Position numbers and translations under genes: made by a program. This document shows, piece by piece, positions 30,231 to 38,976 of a DNA stretch of 64,000 nucleotides (position 1 is the stretch's first letter; every line of letters starts with the position of its first letter). The DNA is from Streptomyces humicola (GTDB lineage: Bacteria; Actinomycetota; Actinomycetes; Streptomycetales; Streptomycetaceae). The DNA lies in assembly GCF_024436035.1 (NCBI RefSeq), contig NZ_JANFNG010000008.1, positions 1 to 64,000 of the forward strand, read 5' to 3'. The notes beneath the pieces were generated by a model. That model worked only from the letters and a program-made list of their open reading frames with translations, was not told the DNA's origin and did not search any database.

Positions 30231-32588
30231 GTGAGATCATTTCGTCATCGCCTCCGGGCTCCCGTAGTCGCCGCATCTGCGGCTTTCTTTATGTGCGGCA
30301 CTGTCGTGCTGCCCGGTACGGCGCCGGCGGCGGAGGTGGATCCGACGGCCAGTCACCTGACCGGCCTCGTGGACCCGTTCATCGGAACCCAGGACCAGGG
30401 CAACACCTTTCCCGGCGCCACCGTTCCGTTCGGGATGGTGCAGATGTCTCCGGACACCGGCGCCACCAGCGGATACGACTACAACCAGTCGAGCATTCGC
30501 GGGTTCAGCGCGGTGCATCTGTCCGGTGTCGGCTGCGGAGCAGGCGGCGACCTGCCCGTCCTGCCCACCACCGGCGCCGTTGACTCGACCGACAACGCCC
30601 GCTACGCGCTGGCGTATTCGCACTCGGACGAACAGGCATCACCCGGCTACTACCGAGTGCGTCTGGCGGGAGGCATCACCGCCGAGTTGACCGCGACCGC
30701 CCGCACCGGCTGGCAGCGCTACACGTTCCCCGCCACACGCACGGCCAACGTAATGATCGACACCGGGCAGGCGCTGCACACCGTCGTCTCCAGCACCGTG
30801 ACCGTCCTCGACGACCAGACCGTGGCCGCCTCCATCACCGGGCGCGGCTTCTGCCAGGACACCCGTCCGTACACCGTCTACACCGTCACCCGCTTCAGCC
30901 GTCCGTTTGCCGACCACGGCACGTGGAGCGGTGACGCGCTCGCCGACGGATCGTCCCGCTCCAGCGGAGGCGGGCTGCGCGGCGCGTACGTCCGGTTCGA
31001 CACCAGAAACGACCCGGTGGTCACCGCCACGACCGCGCTCTCCTACGTCAGCGTCGACGGGGCCCGCCGCAATCTCGCCGCCGAGGGCCACGGCTCGTTC
31101 GACAGCATCCGCGCCGCGGCCCGGCAGGCGTGGGAGCAGCGACTGGAACGAGTCAGAGTGCAGGGCGGCACGGATGGCCGGCTGCGCGCCTTCTACTCGG
31201 CGCTCTACCGCTCGCTCCTCGCGCCCAACACCGGCAGCGACGTCGACGGCTCGTACACCGGTTACGACGACAGGGTGCACCGCGCCCGTGGCTTCACCTA
31301 CTTCCAGAACTGGTCGCTGTGGGACACCTACCGCACCCAGGCGCAGCTGCTGTCGCTCCTCGCGCCGGCCGAGATGCACGACATGGCCCTTTCCCTCCTC
31401 CATGTGAACGAGGACGGCGGCTGGCTGCCCAAATGGGGGCTGGCCACGGCGGAGACCAACACCATGACCGGTGACCCGGTGACACCGTTCCTCGTCAACG
31501 CCTACAACCAGGGGCTGCTGAGCGGGCACGAGGAGGAGGCGTACCAGGCACTGCGGAAGAACGCCGACGGCGTTCCCCCTGCCGCGTCCCCCTTCGAGGG
31601 ACGCGGCGGCAATCCGGCCTACCTGCGCAACGGATATGTGCCGCTCGACGCGAGCGCCCCGCACAAACCGGGTGACTTCGATTACGGCCACGGCCCGTCG
31701 GTGACGCTCGAATACGCGCTCGCGGACGCCGCGCTCGGCACCATGGCCCGCAGTCTCGGCCATGATTCCGACGCGGACCGCTACTTCGCCCGCGGCCGGG
31801 AGTACCGGAACGTCTTCGACGACAACACCGGCTGGTTCCGGGCCAGGAATGCCGAAGGAAACTTCGTGGGCCCCTCCGACCCCAAGGACAGCTCCGGCTT
31901 CCACGAGGGCACGGCCTGGCAGTACATGTGGCTCGTCCCGCAGGACATGCCCGGCATGATGCGGCTGATCGGCGGTAAGCGTGCGGCCGACGACCGCCTG
32001 GACTCCTTCTTCGCCTACGACCGCCTGGTGCGCGATCCGGCGGGCACCGCGCGGAGCGTCTGGGTCAACGATCCGACCTCGTACTACGGCGAGGACACCT
32101 ACAACCCGGAGAATGAACCGGACATCGACGCCCCCTATGCCTACCTGTCGTCCGGTCAGCCGTGGAAGACCAACGACGTGGTGCACGCGGCGCTCACCCT
32201 CTACACCGACCGGCCGGACGGCACGCCCGGCAACGACGACCTCGGGACCATGGCGTCCTGGGCCGTGCTCTCCTCGCTCGGGCTGTACCCGGTCACGCCC
32301 GGTGCGCCCGTCTGGGGGCTGACCACGCCGGCCTTCCCGCGCATCGACATCACGCTCGACCCGGCGTACTACCCGAGCGGACATCTGACGATCACGGCTC
32401 CTGGCACCTCGGACACCAGGCGGTATGTGCAGTCGGTGCGGGTCGGCGGCAAGGGGCGCTCCGCCACCTACGTGACCAGCGCCGACCTGCGGTCGGCCGG
32501 CACGCTCGGCTACACCGTCGGCGACCGGCCGTCGCACTGGGGCACGGGGCCGGGCGACGCCCCGCCCGCCATCGACCAGGGCGGATGA
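30231..32588 (+). CDS. secreted GH92 family alpha-mannosidase-type glycosidase
   Basis: GH92 enzymes are calcium-dependent exo-alpha-mannosidases acting on N-glycan and yeast mannan structures. The product is about 785 residues with a Sec signal peptide (RSFRHRLRAPVVAASAAFF, cut near APAA). It shows the GH92 landmarks: VDPFIGTQDQGNTFPGATVPFGMVQ, NWSLWDTYRTQAQLL, WQYMWLVPQDMPGM and GNDDLGTMASWAVLSSLGLYPVTPG, the last including the catalytic acid region. The start could be TTG 30213 or GTG 30231; neither has a strong ribosome binding site. A strong hairpin follows. Confidence 0.92.
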   Translation: MRSFRHRLRAPVVAASAAFFMCGTVVLPGTAPAAEVDPTASHLTGLVDPFIGTQDQGNTFPGATVPFGMVQMSPDTGATSGYDYNQSSIRGFSAVHLSGVGCGAGGDLPVLPTTGAVDSTDNARYALAYSHSDEQASPGYYRVRLAGGITAELTATARTGWQRYTFPATRTANVMIDTGQALHTVVSSTVTVLDDQTVAASITGRGFCQDTRPYTVYTVTRFSRPFADHGTWSGDALADGSSRSSGGGLRGAYVRFDTRNDPVVTATTALSYVSVDGARRNLAAEGHGSFDSIRAAARQAWEQRLERVRVQGGTDGRLRAFYSALYRSLLAPNTGSDVDGSYTGYDDRVHRARGFTYFQNWSLWDTYRTQAQLLSLLAPAEMHDMALSLLHVNEDGGWLPKWGLATAETNTMTGDPVTPFLVNAYNQGLLSGHEEEAYQALRKNADGVPPAASPFEGRGGNPAYLRNGYVPLDASAPHKPGDFDYGHGPSVTLEYALADAALGTMARSLGHDSDADRYFARGREYRNVFDDNTGWFRARNAEGNFVGPSDPKDSSGFHEGTAWQYMWLVPQDMPGMMRLIGGKRAADDRLDSFFAYDRLVRDPAGTARSVWVNDPTSYYGEDTYNPENEPDIDAPYAYLSSGQPWKTNDVVHAALTLYTDRPDGTPGNDDLGTMASWAVLSSLGLYPVTPGAPVWGLTTPAFPRIDITLDPAYYPSGHLTITAPGTSDTRRYVQSVRVGGKGRSATYVTSADLRSAGTLGYTVGDRPSHWGTGPGDAPPAIDQGG

Positions 32589-32640
32589 GCGCCCAGCAGC
32601 CCGGGCAAGCCGCACGGGCCGCACGGGCCGGACAGCAGCG

Positions 32641-32676
32641 ATGAGGCCCGCCCCCCGTTCGGGGGGCGGGCCTCAT
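32641..32676. terminator. 16-bp perfect stem between the GH92 gene and rpsA
   Basis: ATGAGGCCCGCCCCCC at 32641-32656 is perfectly inverted at 32661-32676 around the loop GTTC. It lies 52 bases after the GH92 stop and 31 bases after the rpsA stop on the other strand, so it serves both convergent transcripts. Confidence 0.92.
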
Positions 32677-32706
32677 GCATTCCGTTGCTCAGGCGTCAAC
32701 CGTGCG

Positions 32707-34206
32707 TCAGCTCTGGCCGCCGGCGAGCTTCTCACGCAGCGCGGCGAGCGCCTCGTCCGACGCCAGGGCGCCGGAGGTGTCGTTCGACTCCGAGGAGTAC
32801 GAACCGCCACCGGCACCGCCCTGCGGGGCAGCGGCGGCGCCGCCCGCCTCGGCCGCAGCCTCGGCGTCGGCCTCGCGGGACTTGATGACCTGCGCCTGGT
32901 GCGCCTCGAAGCGCTGCTGCGCCTCGGCGTACTGGCGCTCCCACTCCTCGCGCTGCTTCTCGAAGCCGGGCAGCCAGTCGTTGGCCTCCGGGTCGAAGCC
33001 CTCGGGGTAGATGTAGTTGCCCTGGTCGTCGTAGGACGCGGCCATGCCGTACAGGGTCGGGTCGAACTCGACGGCGGTCGGCTCGGGGCCGAAGGCCTCG
33101 TTGGCCTGCTTCAGCGACAGGCTGATGCGGCGGCGCTCCAGGTCGATGTCGATGACCTTGACGAAGATCTCGTCGTTGACCTGGACGACCTGCTCCGGGA
33201 TCTCCACGTGGCGCTCGGCCAGCTCGGAGATGTGGACCAGGCCCTCGATGCCCTCGTCCACACGTACGAACGCACCGAACGGCACGAGCTTGGTGACCTT
33301 GCCCGGGACGACCTGGCCGATCTGGTGGGTGCGGGCGAACTGCTGCCACGGGTCTTCCTGGGTCGCCTTCAGCGACAGGGAGACGCGCTCGCGGTCCATG
33401 TCGACGTCCAGGACCTCGACCGTGACCTCCTGGCCGACCTCGACGACCTCGGACGGGTGGTCGATGTGCTTCCAGGACAGCTCGGAGACGTGCACCAGAC
33501 CGTCGACACCGCCGAGGTCGACGAACGCACCGAAGTTGACGATCGAGGAGACGACGCCGGAGCGGACCTGGCCCTTCTGCAGGGTGGTGAGGAAAGTCTG
33601 GCGGACCTCGCTCTGGGTCTGCTCGAGCCAGGCGCGGCGGGACAGGACCACGTTGTTGCGGTTCTTGTCCAGCTCGATGATCTTCGCCTCGAGCTCCTTG
33701 CCGACGTACGGCTGCAGGTCGCGGACGCGACGCATCTCCACCAGGGAGGCGGGGAGGAAGCCGCGCAGGCCGATGTCGAGGATGAGACCGCCCTTGACGA
33801 CCTCGATGACGGTACCGGTGACGATGCCGTCCTCTTCCTTGATCTTCTCGATCGTGCCCCAGGCACGCTCGTACTGAGCGCGCTTCTTGGACAGGATCAG
33901 GCGCCCTTCCTTGTCCTCCTTCTGGAGAACCAGGGCCTCGATCTCGTCACCCACGGCGACGACCTCGTTCGGGTCGACGTCGTGCTTGATCGAAAGCTCG
34001 CGGGAGGGGATGACGCCCTCGGTCTTGTAACCGATGTCGAGCAGGACCTCGTCCCGGTCGACCTTCACGATGACGCCGTCGACGATGTCGCCGTCGTTGA
34101 AGTACTTGATCGTCTCGTCGATCGCGGCGAGGAAGGCATCCTCGGAACCGATGTCGTTGACCGCCACCTGCGGGGTGGTACGGGGGGCCTCGGTGCTGCT
34201 CGTCAT
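32707..34206 (-). CDS. rpsA: 30S ribosomal protein S1
   Basis: S1 helps recruit mRNA to the ribosome. The 499-residue actinobacterial form has four S1 RNA-binding repeats, beginning near residues 36, 120, 205 and 290 (for example GDIVDGVIVKVDRDEVLLDIG and KGQVRSGVVSSIVNFGAFVDLGGVDGLVHVSELSW). These are followed by an acidic and then Gly/Ser-rich tail. The start follows a good ribosome binding site (AGTCCTTTCCCTA region read on the minus strand as GGGAAAGGACT). A consensus promoter lies about 200 bases upstream. Confidence 0.97.
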   Translation of the reverse strand: MTSSTEAPRTTPQVAVNDIGSEDAFLAAIDETIKYFNDGDIVDGVIVKVDRDEVLLDIGYKTEGVIPSRELSIKHDVDPNEVVAVGDEIEALVLQKEDKEGRLILSKKRAQYERAWGTIEKIKEEDGIVTGTVIEVVKGGLILDIGLRGFLPASLVEMRRVRDLQPYVGKELEAKIIELDKNRNNVVLSRRAWLEQTQSEVRQTFLTTLQKGQVRSGVVSSIVNFGAFVDLGGVDGLVHVSELSWKHIDHPSEVVEVGQEVTVEVLDVDMDRERVSLSLKATQEDPWQQFARTHQIGQVVPGKVTKLVPFGAFVRVDEGIEGLVHISELAERHVEIPEQVVQVNDEIFVKVIDIDLERRRISLSLKQANEAFGPEPTAVEFDPTLYGMAASYDDQGNYIYPEGFDPEANDWLPGFEKQREEWERQYAEAQQRFEAHQAQVIKSREADAEAAAEAGGAAAAPQGGAGGGSYSSESNDTSGALASDEALAALREKLAGGQS

Positions 34207-34527
34207 TAGGGAAAGGACTCCGGTACGGACAAAAGTCGTAGGTACTGCTACGCCGGGAGCCCGTATCGCTTCTGCCGATTCCGGACAGCTTCAAGGCGAG
34301 AATCCGAGATATGGAATCTTCGGCGTCGCCTCAACAACCGAGGGGTCTGCAACAGATGCGAGCGCAGCCTGCTCCGTCCGAGGTGCGCAGGCCCGCAGCG
34401 CAACTTGTAGCATACGGGGGCAGCCGGGCATGGTCAATGCGCGAAGAGCACACCTGGGACGCACCGGCCCATACCCGGCACAGCCACCGGCCACAGGTCC
34501 GACGAAGAGAGTACGACGACTGCCGCG
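34207..34527. other. rpsA leader and promoter region
   Basis: No gene is supported in these 321 bases. The region nearest rpsA (34207-34400) would be a 5' untranslated leader of about 195 bases given the promoter at 34409-34437; such leaders in S1 mRNAs can carry autoregulatory structure, but I did not identify one. The remainder precedes the methyltransferase gene on the other strand. Confidence 0.5.
34409..34437 (-). promoter_or_regulatory. consensus housekeeping promoter for rpsA
   Basis: On the minus strand TTGACC (34437-34432) is followed after exactly 17 bases by TATGCT (34414-34409). This fits the vegetative sigma factor consensus and points towards rpsA. Confidence 0.75.
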
Positions 34528-35376
34528 ATGATCCAAGATGCCATGTCGGACGGGTTCCGCGAGGAACGTTCCACCGGACCGGAGCCTGAACCCGAGGCGA
34601 CGCGGCGCGGCGCGGGCACCACGGAGAGCAGCCGCGCCAGCCGCGGCTGGTGGGACCGCAACGCGGACGAGTACCAGGCCGAGCACGGGGCGTTCCTCGG
34701 CGACGACCGCTTCGTGTGGGGCCCGGAGGGGCTGGACGAGCAGGACGCGGCCCTGCTGGGGCCGGCCGTGCGGCTCGCGGGCCGCACAGTGCTCGAAATC
34801 GGCGCGGGGGCGGCGCAGTGCTCGCGCTGGCTGGCGGCGCAGGGCGCACGGCCGGTCGCGCTCGACCTGTCGCACCGGCAGCTGCTCCATGCACGGCGGA
34901 TCGGTGCGGGCTTTCCGTTGGTGCAGGCCGACGCCGGCGCTCTGCCGTTCGCCGACGGCTCCTTCGACCTGGCGTGCTCGGCGTACGGCGGGGTGCCGTT
35001 CGTGGCCGATTCCGCGCGGGTGATGCGGGAGGTCCACCGGGTGCTGCGGCGGGGCGGGCGCTGGGTGTTCTCGGTGACGCACCCGGTGCGGTGGGCGTTC
35101 CCGGACGAGCCGGGGCCGGAGGGGCTGACGGCGGTCTCCTCGTACTTCGACCGGACGCCGTACGTGGAGCAGGACGAGGCCGGCCGCGCGGTCTACGTGG
35201 AGCACCACCGCACCCTGGGCGACCGGGTGCGGGAGATCGCGGCCGCCGGGTTCCGGCTGGTGGATCTGGTCGAGCCGGAGTGGCCGCAGTGGAACGATCA
35301 GGAGTGGGGTGGCTGGTCGCCGCTGCGCGGGGCGCTGCTGCCCGGTACCGCGATCTTCGTCTGCGACCGCGACTGA
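34528..35376 (+). CDS. class I SAM-dependent methyltransferase
   Basis: The 282-residue protein has the Rossmann methyltransferase fold: motif I TVLEIGAGAAQCSRWLAAQG (about residues 87-106), the acidic loop VALDLSHRQL, motif II/III DAGALPFADGSFDLACSAYGGVPF and post-motif LRRGGRWVFSVTHPVRWAFPD. Substrate is unknown. The ATG at 34528 lacks a good ribosome binding site; ATG 34543 is another choice, and conservation begins only near ASRGWWDRNADEYQ. It is convergent with the DUF3068 gene. Confidence 0.88.
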   Translation: MIQDAMSDGFREERSTGPEPEPEATRRGAGTTESSRASRGWWDRNADEYQAEHGAFLGDDRFVWGPEGLDEQDAALLGPAVRLAGRTVLEIGAGAAQCSRWLAAQGARPVALDLSHRQLLHARRIGAGFPLVQADAGALPFADGSFDLACSAYGGVPFVADSARVMREVHRVLRRGGRWVFSVTHPVRWAFPDEPGPEGLTAVSSYFDRTPYVEQDEAGRAVYVEHHRTLGDRVREIAAAGFRLVDLVEPEWPQWNDQEWGGWSPLRGALLPGTAIFVCDRD

Positions 35377-35432
35377 CGGGTGGCGCGGCTGACGGGCCCC
35401 GGGGCTGACGGGCCGCGGTGTTGCGGGGCGGG

Positions 35433-36431
35433 TCAGACCGGCACCGGCTGCGGGCCGGGGGCGGCCGCCGGGTCGTCCCCCTCCACAGCGCCGCCCGGTC
35501 GCCTGCCGCGGGCTTCGAGGACGAGGGCGAGGACGAGCAGGGCGCCGCCGAGGCCGGCGAAGCCCCAGGGGAGGTAGCTGGTGAGCAACAGCACCAACTG
35601 GCGCTCACTCTTGACCAGTTTGACGGTGGCGTCGACGAAGTCGGGGCGCATCTTGACGTCGCCGGAGAAGGCGATGAGCGGCTTGCGGTCCGGCTGGCCG
35701 GTGTAGCGCATCTCCTCTGTGTGGATCTCCTCGCCGTTCACCGGCGCGCCGGTCGTCGGATCGACCCAGAACATCCGCTTGGTGGTGTACCAGCGCTCCA
35801 TGCCGGCGGCCTGGACGACGGCGGGGGTGACGCCGAGCGGCATCTTCTTCGGTACCGGGACGCGCGTCCACGGGATGGTCTGCTCGAAGTAGTACACCTT
35901 CAGGCCGCGGAAGGTCTGGGTTCCCTTGTAGTGGATCGGCGCCGAGGTGCGGGTCTGGGCGTCGAAGTAGTAGTAGTCACGCTTCTGGGTGAGGAAGGGC
36001 CACTTGTACTCGATCCCCTGGCGGCGCACCGGATCACCGTCCACGCTCTCGCCGCCGGCGTGGACCGGGGCCTGCGAGTGGGCATCGAAGACATAGCGCT
36101 CGGGGATCTCGGAGACCATGTTGCCCTGCGGGTCGGCGACGTACGACAGCGCGTCCCACACCACGACGTCACGCCCGGTCTGCTGCTTGACCTTCTTCGC
36201 CTCCTGGACGTTGCCGCGCAGCGTCTCCACGATATTGACCTGGGAGACCTTCTGCGGGGTCATGGTCGTGTAGTTGAGGAGCGTGGCGTTCTTCGCCTGC
36301 AGGACGATGACTTCGTACTGGTTGGCCGGGATCCTGGCCAGGCGCGGGAAGGCGTACCAGCGGATCAGCGGCGACAGTGCGGTGAAGAAGACGGCGAGCC
36401 CGAGGAGGATCAGGCTGGCTCTGCGTCGCAT
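35433..36431 (-). CDS. DUF3068 domain-containing membrane-anchored protein
   Basis: The 332-residue protein has an N-terminal membrane helix (LILLGLAVFFTALSPLIRWY) and a C-terminal one (LTSYLPWGFAGLGGALLVLALVL), with a large extracytoplasmic domain between. The domain matches the actinobacterial DUF3068 family (for example VVVWDALSYVADPQGNMV, KWPFLTQKRDYYYFDAQT, RMFWVDPTTGAPVNGEE). Function is unknown. An SPW_0924-type microprotein gene ends 31 bases upstream, so both are probably on one transcript. Confidence 0.86.
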   Translation of the reverse strand: MRRRASLILLGLAVFFTALSPLIRWYAFPRLARIPANQYEVIVLQAKNATLLNYTTMTPQKVSQVNIVETLRGNVQEAKKVKQQTGRDVVVWDALSYVADPQGNMVSEIPERYVFDAHSQAPVHAGGESVDGDPVRRQGIEYKWPFLTQKRDYYYFDAQTRTSAPIHYKGTQTFRGLKVYYFEQTIPWTRVPVPKKMPLGVTPAVVQAAGMERWYTTKRMFWVDPTTGAPVNGEEIHTEEMRYTGQPDRKPLIAFSGDVKMRPDFVDATVKLVKSERQLVLLLTSYLPWGFAGLGGALLVLALVLEARGRRPGGAVEGDDPAAAPGPQPVPV

Positions 36432-36461
36432 GGGTCGCGTCCCCTTCCTGGTCAGGGGTGT

Positions 36462-36596
36462 TCACGGGTGCTGCGGGACGGTGGTCATCAGCGGCTTCGG
36501 TGACGTCTTTCCTGTCGGGACGCCGATCGCGGTGATCGTGAGGACCAGGGCGAGGGCTGCGGCGAGTCCGATGGCCGCGGCGATCAGGGCGCGCAT
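36462..36596 (-). CDS. SPW_0924-type membrane microprotein (44 residues)
   Basis: A complete short gene runs from ATG 36596 to TGA 36462. The 44-residue product has one hydrophobic helix (residues 3-25, ALIAAAIGLAAALALVLT) followed by a polar tail containing GKTSPKPLMTTVPQHP. This matches my memory of a conserved Streptomyces family called SPW_0924. Third codon positions are GC-rich as in real genes. Its function is unknown; it sits just upstream of the DUF3068 gene on the same strand, which may be its partner. Confidence 0.82.
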   Translation of the reverse strand: MRALIAAAIGLAAALALVLTITAIGVPTGKTSPKPLMTTVPQHP

Positions 36597-36725
36597 GGTC
36601 GGCCTCCCGGTGTCCGGCTACGGTTTCGGCTTCGGGTGCGGGGCGCGGGCACCGTAGCAATCCGGGTGCAAAATGAGAACACGTTTCACTGACGGGTCGT
36701 CACAGATGTTGGGCTCAGACGAAGT

Positions 36726-36760
36726 GGCGGGCCGTACCCACGCCGGGGTTGCGGCCCGCC
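36726..36760 (-). terminator. 9-bp stem after the transglycosylase gene
   Basis: GGCGGGCCG at 36726-36734 is inverted at 36752-36760 with a 17-base loop, 21 bases past the stop codon of the minus-strand gene at 36781. Confidence 0.6.
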
Positions 36761-36780
36761 TGATGCCTCGTCGCGCTGCG

Positions 36781-38007
36781 TCAGCCGGTGGCGGACGGCG
36801 AGGGGCTCGCGCTCGGGCCGGGACTGCCGCTCGCCGAAGGGGACGGCGACGGTGAGGTCGTGGAGCCGCACGGCGACGGCGAGGGGCTTCCCGAAGGCGA
36901 CGGCGACGGCGTGGGCGACGGGCTCGTGCTCCCCGACGGCGAGGGGGACGGCGAGACCGGGCAAGTCGGCGAGGGACTGGGGCTCGGGCTGCCGCTGCCC
37001 GACGGGGACGGCGACGACGCAGACGGGGAGGGCTGGGACGGTGAACCGGAGGGCGAGCCACCGGGCAGCGGCCCGATGGAGCCGCTCGCCGAGGCGGTCG
37101 GCTGCGGCGACTGCGAGGGGCGCCCGGAGCCGGACCTGCCGCCCGCCGGGGCGGACGCCGACGGAGAAGGGCCTGCGGTGGGCGTGGCACCGGCGGCTTC
37201 CGGAGCTCCGGCACCACTGCCATCGGGAACCACCGGAGCACCGCCCAGGAAGTACCGGTACCAGGCGAGGACGGTCTTCAGATACTGCTGGGAATCGTTG
37301 TATCCGAGGATCGCGGAGTCCACGTTGTCCGCGACCGACAGGTCCCCGCCTGCTGCGCACAGGTAGCCGCCCGCGGCGAGCGCCGCATCGAAGACGTTGT
37401 TCGGGTCCTTGATGCCGTCGCCGTTGCCGTCGGCGCCCCAGACCGCCCACGTCGAGGGTATGAACTGCATGGGGCCGACCGCCCGCGCGTAGGCGGAACC
37501 GCCGTCGCCGTAAGGGACAGGCGTGGCCGGTATCTTCGCGTAGCCGTGGCTGCCGTCCAGGACCGGCCCGAGGATCGGGCTGAGCGTGGTGCCCTTGGCG
37601 TCGACATTGCCGCCGTCCGCCTGGCCGGACTCCACCTGCCCGATCGCGGCGAGCAGCTGCCACTGCAGATGGCACTGCGGCCGCGTGCCGCGGAGCGCCG
37701 CCTCGGCCTTCTGGTAGGCGGCGAGTACGGTCGCGGGGATGCCCGCTCCGCCGACGACCGTGCCCTGCCCCTGCCCGCCGCCGTGCTGCGCGCCCGGACC
37801 GCCGGGCGCGGACGGGGGGTTGGCCGGGGGAAGCCTGGTATTGAACGGAGAGCCGCCGTCGATCGGCCGGCCCGGCGGCGGCTTCACCGCCAGGGGCCGG
37901 CCGACGAGACCGGGCGCCTGCGAGGCGGACAGCGCCGCCATCGCCGCCGCCGCAACGGCCGTTCCCGCGACGCCTTTACGCAACCGTCGTCCGATCCGCA
38001 CCGCCAT
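36781..38007 (-). CDS. secreted lytic transglycosylase with Pro/Ser-rich tail
   Basis: The 408-residue protein has a signal sequence (RKGVAGTAVAAAAMAALSASQA). A Pro/Gly linker follows, then a lysozyme-like transglycosylase domain at about residues 88-260, containing LLAAIGQVESGQADGG (likely catalytic Glu), AVGPMQFIPSTWAVWGADGNGDGIKDPNN and LAAGGYLCAAGGDL. This domain cleaves peptidoglycan. The last 130 residues are a low-complexity Pro-Ser-Gly repeat that could span or bind the cell wall. It is divergent from the DUF4184 gene. Confidence 0.9.
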   Translation of the reverse strand: MAVRIGRRLRKGVAGTAVAAAAMAALSASQAPGLVGRPLAVKPPPGRPIDGGSPFNTRLPPANPPSAPGGPGAQHGGGQGQGTVVGGAGIPATVLAAYQKAEAALRGTRPQCHLQWQLLAAIGQVESGQADGGNVDAKGTTLSPILGPVLDGSHGYAKIPATPVPYGDGGSAYARAVGPMQFIPSTWAVWGADGNGDGIKDPNNVFDAALAAGGYLCAAGGDLSVADNVDSAILGYNDSQQYLKTVLAWYRYFLGGAPVVPDGSGAGAPEAAGATPTAGPSPSASAPAGGRSGSGRPSQSPQPTASASGSIGPLPGGSPSGSPSQPSPSASSPSPSGSGSPSPSPSPTCPVSPSPSPSGSTSPSPTPSPSPSGSPSPSPCGSTTSPSPSPSASGSPGPSASPSPSATG

Positions 38008-38160
38008 ACGCGAATTCCCTCCCCAAATGCGCGATGTGCACTCCCTCGTGCGACAACGCGTCGGACCCTACGGCAACTTACGCACCGTATCTACCGTTCG
38101 CCGACTACGCACAGGCGAATTCGCCCCGAACACGATCACTACGGACCATTGGGAGACCGG

Positions 38161-38976
38161 ATGCCGTTCACCTTCAGCCATCCGGCCGCGGTGCTGCCCG
38201 CGCTGCGCACGGACGCCGAAGGAGCTCTGCGCGCGCGAGGCCGACTGGTCGCCGCCGGGCTGATCGCCGGATCGATCGCCCCCGACATCCCGTTCTTCGC
38301 GGAATCCATCGTCCCAGGGGTCTACGGGCACGGCCGCATCGCGCACGCGGCGGCCGGCGTCGCCGTACTCGACCCGCTCCTCGCCGCCGGCCTCGTCACC
38401 GGATGGGCGCTCGTGCGCGAGCCCGTCGTCGCGCTGCTGCCCCCGTCCGCGCAAAGCCGAGCGGCAACGCTGCTCGCCATCGGCTCCACCTGTGACGGCC
38501 ACCGCCCGGCCGCCACGGCCCGTTCCGCCGGATGGTTCTGGGTCTCGGCCGTCGCGGGAGCGGCGAGCCACGTGGGTGTGGACGCCTTCACCCACGCGGG
38601 GCGCTGGGGGACGCGCCACCTGCCACTGCTGCAACGAGCCGTGCACGGCGCGCCCCTGTACGACTGGGCACAGTGCGCGACATCAGCCGCAGGCCTCGCC
38701 GCGCTCGCCGTCCACGGCACGCGAGCGGTATGCGACACCCCGCACACCGCGCCGCCACCGCGCCTGCCCCGGTTGACACGCCGCGCAAGACGAACCGGAG
38801 CGGCCGTCCTCGCGTCGACCGCCCTCGCCGGAGCCGCCCTGCGGCACCGGCAGGACCGCCCAAGGACGGCGGCGTCCCTGATCGCCTCCCTCACCTTCGG
38901 CGCAGGCACCGGCCTCGCCCTGGGCGCCGCCTCCGTCGCCGCCGCCGTCCGCGCGGGAGAACGCCGCAACCGCTAG
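38161..38976 (+). CDS. DUF4184 family membrane protein
   Basis: The 271-residue protein begins MPFTFSHPAAVLPALR, the hallmark of DUF4184, a family of polytopic membrane proteins related to predicted membrane-bound hydrolases. Several hydrophobic segments and conserved His/Asp residues (GSIAPDIPFF, SHVGVDAFTHAGRWG) are visible and could bind a metal. Function is unknown. Its stop codon TAG shares the tetranucleotide CTAG with the polA stop on the other strand. Confidence 0.85.
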   Translation: MPFTFSHPAAVLPALRTDAEGALRARGRLVAAGLIAGSIAPDIPFFAESIVPGVYGHGRIAHAAAGVAVLDPLLAAGLVTGWALVREPVVALLPPSAQSRAATLLAIGSTCDGHRPAATARSAGWFWVSAVAGAASHVGVDAFTHAGRWGTRHLPLLQRAVHGAPLYDWAQCATSAAGLAALAVHGTRAVCDTPHTAPPPRLPRLTRRARRTGAAVLASTALAGAALRHRQDRPRTAASLIASLTFGAGTGLALGAASVAAAVRAGERRNR

